Shown here: piece by piece, positions 57,218-64,000 of the stretch
Numbering within the stretch: position 1 is the first letter of the stretch
How the letters are laid out: every line of letters begins with the position of its first letter
Source: Paramoeba atlantica
Lineage: Eukaryota; Discosea
NCBI GenBank assembly: GCA_977017575.1
Contig: CDRNVI010000056.1
Coordinates: 372,001 to 436,000 of the forward strand
Reading direction: 5' to 3'
DNA: 64,000 nucleotides
Notes under the pieces: model-generated
The model's database searches: none
Told to the model about the DNA's origin: nothing
The model's input: only the letters and a program-made list of their open reading frames with translations
Position numbers and translations under genes: made by a program

Positions 57218-58626
57218 TTTTTGCGATTCTCTTCGTTCACAATCGTGTGGCCGCTTTTGGGCGCGCGCGAGAGACGCAACGTGAATCGCAGAAGCAATGG
57301 TACATTTTAGGGTATTTTCTTTGCTGAAATGAAGTCTTTTTGGCCTGTGTAGCAGATGACGTTTTGGCGGCAGAGACGGTGAATGGGTAGATGGCCGTGC
57401 GCGTGTCAAATGTAAAAGCCCGAAAAGTGTACCGCTTTTTAGCGCATCATATCTTAAAATTCAAAATGACGTCAGATTTACCTCTTTCCGCCTGCACGGT
57501 GAAGGGGGGTTTTCAGATATCTCTGGACGCGACGTTTGCATGACTTCCGTGCATGGCGTGCGTCGATTGCGAAACGCCGAACCAGCAAGCTACACCTCCT
57601 GAGTGGTCGTGCTTCGCGCGATATTTTCTGTAGAGATAGAGTTTTTCCGTTAGTCAGTATGATTGCGAAACAAAACGTGGGTTTCGCCAGTCCACTTTTT
57701 GTCCGTTCTTCCCTGAATCAAATCTTAAACAATTTTAACCCTTTCTAATTGATGAGCGTTCTGATCGCTCGTGCTTTGCTCTGATATTTGCTTTGGGCAC
57801 TCTTTTCACATGATTTCACTGATACTATAAGACTTCCCCTCTTCTAACGCAAGAATTTGTTGTCATCGGACATTCTTTTAGTCAAATCAATGCTTGATTG
57901 CACAAGCTTCCTGCATCTCAAGGGGGGGGTTGTATTTCTCTACACCTCTTTCACTTTTCACCTGCTCTTCCAAGCAACAGGGTCACAGGGCGCGCGCGTA
58001 TTGTAATAGTGTGGTGGAAAAACGTCGGTTTCACACGAAACTCGCATCCACCGTGCGACCCCATTCCGTGGAGAACGATCTTTGTTTTCTTCGATCGCAC
58101 TGATTCCGTTAGATGCACAGAGCGTGATTTCACGTGAATCGAACAATTCCGCGAGATGTTTTACTTGGGGCAAAGCAGGGCAGCACATGAACAATGAAAA
58201 CAGGACGCGCAATGGCGCGGAACACCTTCCACGTGACACCTTCCGAAACGCGTTCTGCACAATCCAGGTATAAAACAACGAATTTCTTCGCCCGGCCGTT
58301 GCAAAGACCCACCCCTTACCGATAGATTTCGTAGCTCTGCTCTAAACGTGAACGCATCGTGCTCAACCTCTCTTCCCGACTATGTCATCGCAAAAATTGT
58401 ATGTGTCACTTCTGGGCCGTTCGCATGGGCATGTGTTGGGCACACTCAAACCCCCATTGCATTCATCAATGCGACCTACGGTTGTGAATGTCGCCTTGCT
58501 TGGGGGGGGGGGGGGCTGTAAGGATCGTTAAGCGAGCGAAATCGGGGAGTTTCCATTATGACATGAATTAGCAAGGTAAACTGCACCGCTATGGACACAC
58601 AAAATTCGAGACACACCACGACGGAA

Positions 58627-58707
58627 GCGTCCATACCCAAGTGGTTAAGGGGCCTGACTTGAAATCAGGTGTGTTCTCAGGCGCAGGTTCGAACCCTGCT
58701 GGGCGCG
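58627..58707 (+). tRNA. tRNA-Ser(UGA): tRNA-Ser(UGA), copy 18, variable-arm change
   Basis: The variable arm reads TCTCAGGCG instead of TCTCACGCG, breaking one pair of its GTG/CAC stem; otherwise standard. The spacer after it is interrupted by the LINE at 59504. Confidence 0.9.
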
Positions 58708-59503
58708 TTTTTGCGATTCTCTTCGTTCACAATCGTGTGGCCGCTTTTGGGCGCGCGCGAGAGACGCAACGTGAATCGCAGAAGCAATGGTACATTTTAG
58801 GGTATTTTCTTTGCTGAAATGAAGTCTTTTTGGCCTGTGTAGCAGATGACGTTTTGGCGGCAGAGACGGTGAATGGGTAGATGGCCGTGCGCGTGTCAAA
58901 TGTAAAAGCCCGAAAAGTGTACCGCTTTTTAGCGCATCATATCTTAAAATTCAAAATGACGTCAGATTTACCTCTTTCCGCCTGCACGGTGAAGGGGGGT
59001 TTTCAGATATCTCTGGACGCGACGTTTGCATGACTTCCGTGCATGGCGTGCGTCGATTGCGAAACGCCGAACCAGCAAGCTACACCTCCTGAGTGGTCGT
59101 GCTTCGCGCGATATTTTCTGTAGAGATAGAGTTTTTCCGTTAGTCAGTATGATTGCGAAACAAAACGTGGGTTTCGCCAGTCCACTTTTTGTCCGTTCTT
59201 CCCTGAATCAAATCTTAAACAATTTTAACCCTTTCTAATTGATGAGCGTTCTGATCGCTCGTGCTTTGCTCTGATATTTGCTTTGGGCACTCTTTTCACA
59301 TGATTTCACTGATACTATAAGACTTCCCCTCTTCTAACGCAAGAATTTGTTGTCATCGGACATTCTTTTAGTCAAATCAATGCTTGATTGCACAAGCTTC
59401 CTGCATCTCAAGGGGGGGGGTTGTATTTCTCTACACCTCTTTCACTTTTCACCTGCTCTTCCAAGCAACAGGGTCACAGGGCGCGCGCGTATTGTAATAG
59501 TGT

Positions 59504-61000
59504 CTTGTTGACTCTTACCGCTATCTGGGAAACATTCAGGATTCAGGCGTTTCTTCGCCAGTAAAAGACCGCTTAAGGCTCACCTGGGCCGCATTTCGGA
59601 AGCTCAAGGGCATTTGGGACTCGCCACTGAGTGCATCAACAAAACTGCGTTTGTTTGATTGCCTCGTTTACCCAATCATGACCTTTGGTGCCGCTTCGCT
59701 TTCCATATCCAACAAAATGCTTCGGCAAACAGAAGTTGAGCTCAATATGATGCGAAGATTTTGCTGTAATTGTGCTAAATTGGACGAGTTTGGACACTGC
59801 TACCCTATCGAGTCACTTTATTGCGGCACTCCTCGTTTCTCCACCGTACATCGCGTTAGTCGGGCTAAAATTGTTGGTCACATTCTAAGGCACTCATTCA
59901 TGTTTCGAGATCTTATCCAGTGGAAATGCAGCGATAGGAAACGAAATCTCTCACCAAGCGAAGCTTGCTTTCACGATCTGGACATTACCGAAGAACAAGC
60001 CCTCGTATACGCTCAGGATCGAGATCACTGGAAAAAGTTATGTGAAGATTTAAAGGTAGCACTCGAACCGCTTCCGGATTACGAAAGACTCTCTTCTCCT
60101 AGATGGAAAAGTAAACATGCCCACGCCTTGAAGCAAGATACGCCTTACGATTTGCAATTTGTCGAAGAAAGTTCTGATCCTTTTCCATTAAAAGATGATG
60201 AGGTTCACTTCTATATTGATGGTTCAGTCCGTGCCTTGCGGGTGACAAACGAGATCAGAGCAGGTGCTGGAATTGTTGTGCTTCAACGATGGACAACCGA
60301 TAAATGTTTTTCCTTAACATTAGATGTTGATAGTGCCGAGCAAGCTGAGGCTGAATCTTTTCGAGAGGCGCTTAAAAGAATACCGGACGGAGCAAAAGAT
60401 ATCGTAGTACACACAGATTCGTTCTATGTGTGGAACTTCTTTCATCACGTTCGCATCCGGAGACGGGTAATAGGGTATGACCGCGTCGTCAACAGAAACA
60501 TTCTACAAGATATAGATCATCAGGTGCGGAAACTAAAATCTCAGAATGTTAATTTGTATGTGTGCAAAGTTAAATCTCATAATGGGAACGAATATAACGA
60601 CAAAGCTGATGTCTTGGCTCTTTCGGCGTCACGAAGGCCGTTAAAATCACAAGAGGCAAAGAGGTTGAAGACGACAAAAGCTCCTTCTTCTTCTTCTTCT
60701 GACCCAATATCCTCGCCAGAAGCGACACTCATATTGCGCCCAAGAAGGAATGTTGACACTATTTCATCCAAACGCAAGAATAACACTACTGCAAGTGGGG
60801 CTCTATCCAAAAAGGGTAGCTCACTGTCTGGAGAGCCTGGAGTGAAACCGTCTGAAAAAACGAATGCTATGATCCTGAGTAGGCCTGATGTCGGTAAAGA
60901 AAAAAGTTGCAAGGGAAATAGGGAGTCTGATAAGATCGTGGAAACAAAGGGAAAGAAGTCTCCCAAGAGAAAGAAGGCTTCACGAAAATTAGAACAGTAG
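59504..61000 (+). CDS. LINE ORF2 C-terminal part: RT thumb plus RNase H
   Basis: The frame is open from the truncation point (LVDSYRYLGNIQDSG..) to a stop at 60998-61000, about 498 codons, with no start of its own. The first part, RLFDCLVYPIMTFGAASLSI and RAKIVGHILRHS, matches the region after the catalytic palm of non-LTR reverse transcriptases (YLG..., ..P.L.YG.E...). An RNase H domain follows: acidic residues in YIDGS (60218), AEAES (about 60350), HTDSF (60416) and NDKAD (60608), with KSHNGNEYND for the usual H-x-G-x2-x-N-E-x-A-D. The basic tail (KGKKSPKRKKASRK) may aid nucleic-acid binding or nuclear entry. RNase H after RT is known in the I/Ingi/R1-type clades. No internal stop is visible, which suggests a young insertion. 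Confidence 0.88.
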   Translation, partial: LVDSYRYLGNIQDSGVSSPVKDRLRLTWAAFRKLKGIWDSPLSASTKLRLFDCLVYPIMTFGAASLSISNKMLRQTEVELNMMRRFCCNCAKLDEFGHCYPIESLYCGTPRFSTVHRVSRAKIVGHILRHSFMFRDLIQWKCSDRKRNLSPSEACFHDLDITEEQALVYAQDRDHWKKLCEDLKVALEPLPDYERLSSPRWKSKHAHALKQDTPYDLQFVEESSDPFPLKDDEVHFYIDGSVRALRVTNEIRAGAGIVVLQRWTTDKCFSLTLDVDSAEQAEAESFREALKRIPDGAKDIVVHTDSFYVWNFFHHVRIRRRVIGYDRVVNRNILQDIDHQVRKLKSQNVNLYVCKVKSHNGNEYNDKADVLALSASRRPLKSQEAKRLKTTKAPSSSSSDPISSPEATLILRPRRNVDTISSKRKNNTTASGALSKKGSSLSGEPGVKPSEKTNAMILSRPDVGKEKSCKGNRESDKIVETKGKKSPKRKKASRKLEQ

Positions 61001-61051
61001 TATCTTTAATCGGTTTTTAACCGATCTATTAGGATAGGATAGGATAGGAGG
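59504..61051 (+). mobile_element. 5'-truncated LINE inserted in the tRNA array
   Basis: Flanked by a perfect 13-bp duplication ATTGTAATAGTGT (59491-59503 and 61052-61064), which occurs once in the same place in other units. The 3' end is a short (GGATA)n tail, typical of non-LTR retrotransposition. The 5' part of the element (endonuclease and most of the reverse transcriptase) is missing. This is the only insertion among the visible units and must post-date the local amplification or have escaped homogenisation. Confidence 0.92.
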
Positions 61052-61679
61052 ATTGTAATAGTGTGGTGGAAAAACGTCGGTTTCACACGAAACTCGCATC
61101 CACCGTGCGACCCCATTCCGTGGAGAACGATCTTTGTTTTCTTCGATCGCACTGATTCCGTTAGATGCACAGAGCGTGATTTCACGTGAATCGAACAATT
61201 CCGCGAGATGTTTTACTTGGGGCAAAGCAGGGCAGCACATGAACAATGAAAACAGGACGCGCAATGGCGCGGAACACCTTCCACGTGACACCTTCCGAAA
61301 CGCGTTCTGCACAATCCAGGTATAAAACAACGAATTTCTTCGCCCGGCCGTTGCAAAGACCCACCCCTTACCGATAGATTTCGTAGCTCTGCTCTAAACG
61401 TGAACGCATCGTGCTCAACCTCTCTTCCCGACTATGTCATCGCAAAAATTGTATGTGTCACTTCTGGGCCGTTCGCATGGGCATGTGTTGGGCACACTCA
61501 AACCCCCATTGCATTCATCAATGCGACCTACGGTTGTGAATGTCGCCTTGCTTGGGGGGGGGGGGGGGCTGTAAGGATCGTTAAGCGAGCGAAATCGGGG
61601 AGTTTCCATTATGACATGAATTAGCAAGGTAAAGTGCACCGCTATGGACACACAAAATTCGAGACACACCACGACGGAA

Positions 61680-61760
61680 GCGTCCATACCCAAGTGGTTA
61701 AGGGGCCTGACTTGAAATCAGGTGTGTTCTCACGCGCAGGTTCGAACCCTGCTGGGCGCG
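61680..61760 (+). tRNA. tRNA-Ser(UGA): tRNA-Ser(UGA), copy 19
   Basis: Standard sequence. It lies 3053 bp after copy 18, which is one unit plus the LINE and its duplicated target. Confidence 0.97.
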
Positions 61761-63171
61761 TTTTTGCGATTCTCTTCGTTCACAATCGTGTGGCCGCTTT
61801 TGGGCGCGCGCGAGAGACGCAACGTGAATCGCAGAAGCAGTGGTACATTTTAGGGTATTTTCTTTGCTGAAATGAAGTCTTTTTGGCCTGTGTAGCAGAT
61901 GACGTTTTGGCGGCAGAGACGGTGAATGGGTAGATGGCCGTGCGCGTGTCAAATGTAAAAGCCCGAAAAGTGTACCGCTTTTTAGCGCATCATATCTTAA
62001 AATTCAAAATGACGTCAGATTTACCTCTTTCCGCCTGCACGGTGAAGGGGGGTTTTCAGATATCTCTGGACGCGACGTTTGCATGACTTCCGTGCATGGC
62101 GTGCGTCGATTGCGAAACGCCGAACCAGCAAGCTACACCTCCTGAGTGGTCGTGCTTCGCGCGATATTTTCTGTAGAGATAGAGTTTTTCCGTTAGTCAG
62201 TATGATTGCGAAACAAAACGTGGGTTTCGCCAGTCCACTTTTTGTCCGTTCTTCCCTGAATCAAATCTTAAACAATTTTAACCCTTTCTAATTGATGAGC
62301 GTTCTGATCGCTCGTGCTTTGCTCTGATATTTGCTTTGGGCACTCTTTTCACATGATTTCACTGATACTATAAGACTTCCCCTCTTCTAACGCAAGAATT
62401 TGTTGTCATCGGACATTCTTTTAGTCAAATCAATGCTTGATTGCACAAGCTTCCTGCATCTCAAGGGGGGGGTTGTATTTCTCTACACCTCTTTCACTTT
62501 TCACCTGCTCTTCCAAGCAACAGGGTCACAGGGCGCGCGCGTATTGTAATAGTGTGGTGGAAAAACGTCGGTTTCACACGAAACTCGCATCCACCGTGCG
62601 ACCCCATTCCGTGGAGAACGATCTTTGTTTTCTTCGATCGCACTGATTCCGTTAGATGCACAGAGCGTGATTTCACGTGAATCGAACAATTCCGCGAGAT
62701 GTTTTACTTGGGGCAAAGCAGGGCAGCACATGAACAATGAAAACAGGACGCGCAATGGCGCGGAACACCTTCCACGTGACACCTTCCGAAACGCGTTCTG
62801 CACAATCCAGGTATAAAACAACGAATTTCTTCGCCCGGCCGTTGCAAAGACCCACCCCTTACCGATAGATTTCGTAGCTCTGCTCTAAACGTGAACGCAT
62901 CGTGCTCAACCTCTCTTCCCGACTATGTCATCGCAAAAATTGTATGTGTCACTTCTGGGCCGTTCGCATGGGCATGTGTTGGGCACACTCAAACCCCCAT
63001 TGCATTCATCAATGCGACCTACGGTTGTGAATGTCGCCTTGCTTGGGGGGGGGGGGGGGGCTGTAAGGATCGTTAAGCGAGCGAAATCGGGGAGTTTCCA
63101 TTATGACATGAATTAGCAAGGTAAAGTGCACCGCTATGGACACACAAAATTCGAGACACACCACGACGGAA

Positions 63172-63252
63172 GCGTCCATACCCAAGTGGTTAAGGGGCCT
63201 GACTTGAAATCAGGTGTGTTCTCACGCGCAGGTTCGAACCCTGCTGGGCGCG
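63172..63252 (+). tRNA. tRNA-Ser(UGA): tRNA-Ser(UGA), copy 20
   Basis: Standard sequence. The spacer of the following unit runs off the window at 64000. Confidence 0.97.
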
Positions 63253-64000
63253 TTTTTGCGATTCTCTTCGTTCACAATCGTGTGGCCGCTTTTGGGCGCG
63301 CGCGAGAGACGCAACGTGAATCGCAGAAGCAATGGTACATTTTAGGGTATTTTCTTTGCTGAAATGAAGTCTTTTTGGCCTGTGTAGCAGATGACGTTTT
63401 GGCGGCAGAGACGGTGAATGGGTAGATGGCCGTGCGCGTGTCAAATGTAAAAGCCCGAAAAGTGTACCGCTTTTTAGCGCATCATATCTTAAAATTCAAA
63501 ATGACGTCAGATTTACCTCTTTCCGCCTGCACGGTGAAGGGGGGTTTTCAGATATCTCTGGACGCGACGTTTGCATGACTTCCGTGCATGGCGTGCGTCG
63601 ATTGCGAAACGCCGAACCAGCAAGCTACACCTCCTGAGTGGTCGTGCTTCGCGCGATATTTTCTGTAGAGATAGAGTTTTTCCGTTAGTCAGTATGATTG
63701 CGAAACAAAACGTGGGTTTCGCCAGTCCACTTTTTGTCCGTTCTTCCCTGAATCAAATCTTAAACAATTTTAACCCTTTCTAATTGATGAGCGTTCTGAT
63801 CGCTCGTGCTTTGCTCTGATATTTGCTTTGGGCACTCTTTTCACATGATTTCACTGATACTATAAGACTTCCCCTCTTCTAACGCAAGAATTTGTTGTCA
63901 TCGGACATTCTTTTAGTCAAATCAATGCTTGATTGCACAAGCTTCCTGCATCTCAAGGGGGGGGGTTGTATTTCTCTACACCTCTTTCACTTTTCACCTG

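Larger units (their letters stand above)
32008..64000 (+). repeat. tandem array of ~1.49-kb units with tRNA-Ser(UGA)
   Basis: More than 21 head-to-tail units run past the right edge. Intervals between tRNA starts are 1486-1494 bp, except 1454 (a deletion-bearing unit) and 3053 (a LINE insertion). Units are almost identical. Differences are scattered substitutions shared by adjacent copies and two G runs that vary in length: 10-17 G at GCTTG..., and 7-10 G after CATCTCAA. The leftmost unit is rearranged and lacks about 185 bp after its tRNA. Outside the tRNA I recognise no gene in the ~1.4-kb spacer. Short frames of 60-106 codons recur in every unit on both strands but resemble nothing, although a second RNA cannot be excluded. 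Concerted evolution by unequal exchange or conversion is inferred. Confidence 0.97.

Noticed and set aside
32606-63783. Short frames of 60-106 codons recurring in every array unit
   Set aside because: They overlap one another on both strands, change with the G-run length, and one set covers the tRNA gene itself. There is no sign of coding constraint.

Overview
The window comes from the nuclear genome of a unicellular eukaryote that I cannot place in a lineage. The evidence for a eukaryote is an ISD11/LYRM4 mitochondrial iron-sulphur assembly factor, a phosphatidylinositol-phosphate kinase, tRNA-Ser genes that end in Pol III T-runs, LINE-type retrotransposons, and TA-target DNA transposons and MITEs. 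The recognisable host genes show no introns. Almost all lie on the + strand, with pyrimidine-rich stretches just before several start codons.

Region 1 (1-25.9 kb) is a gene-bearing but repeat-littered block. It carries seven open members and one broken member of one leucine-rich-repeat (LRR) family. Each has a plant-like N-terminal cap (K-V-R-G, L-P-x-E-Y, then A-C-x-W-x-G-V-x-C) followed by 23-residue repeats of the form LPxxLxxLxLxxNxFSGxxDLxx. Interspersed are ISD11, a small SAP-domain protein, a PIP kinase and two hypothetical genes. The broken LRR gene (10536-12125) is split by a 5'-truncated LINE fragment with a restriction-enzyme-like endonuclease domain. Between the genes lie several TA-flanked MITEs, two foldback hairpins that share a GGGAGATAC motif but differ in the rest of their arms, a dispersed ~100-bp hairpin family, and a CACGTG-rich repeat array.

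Region 2 (25.9-29.7 kb) is a nested transposon: a pogo/Tc1-mariner-type element with its own TA target duplication (26730-29186) sits inside a smaller TA element (26497-29270). Its transposase is frameshifted and lacks the expected first catalytic aspartate.

Region 3 (29.8-32.0 kb) is an 18-bp minisatellite.

Region 4 (32.0-64.0 kb, running off the right edge) is a head-to-tail array of a ~1.49-kb unit. Each unit carries one tRNA-Ser(UGA) gene: 20 full-length genes plus one truncated copy at the left border. A block of eight consecutive copies shares a T-stem mismatch. One unit is interrupted by a 5'-truncated RNase H-bearing LINE with a 13-bp target-site duplication. The amplified tRNA array and the LRR family are the most distinctive systems here. 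No virus-like or LTR element was recognised.
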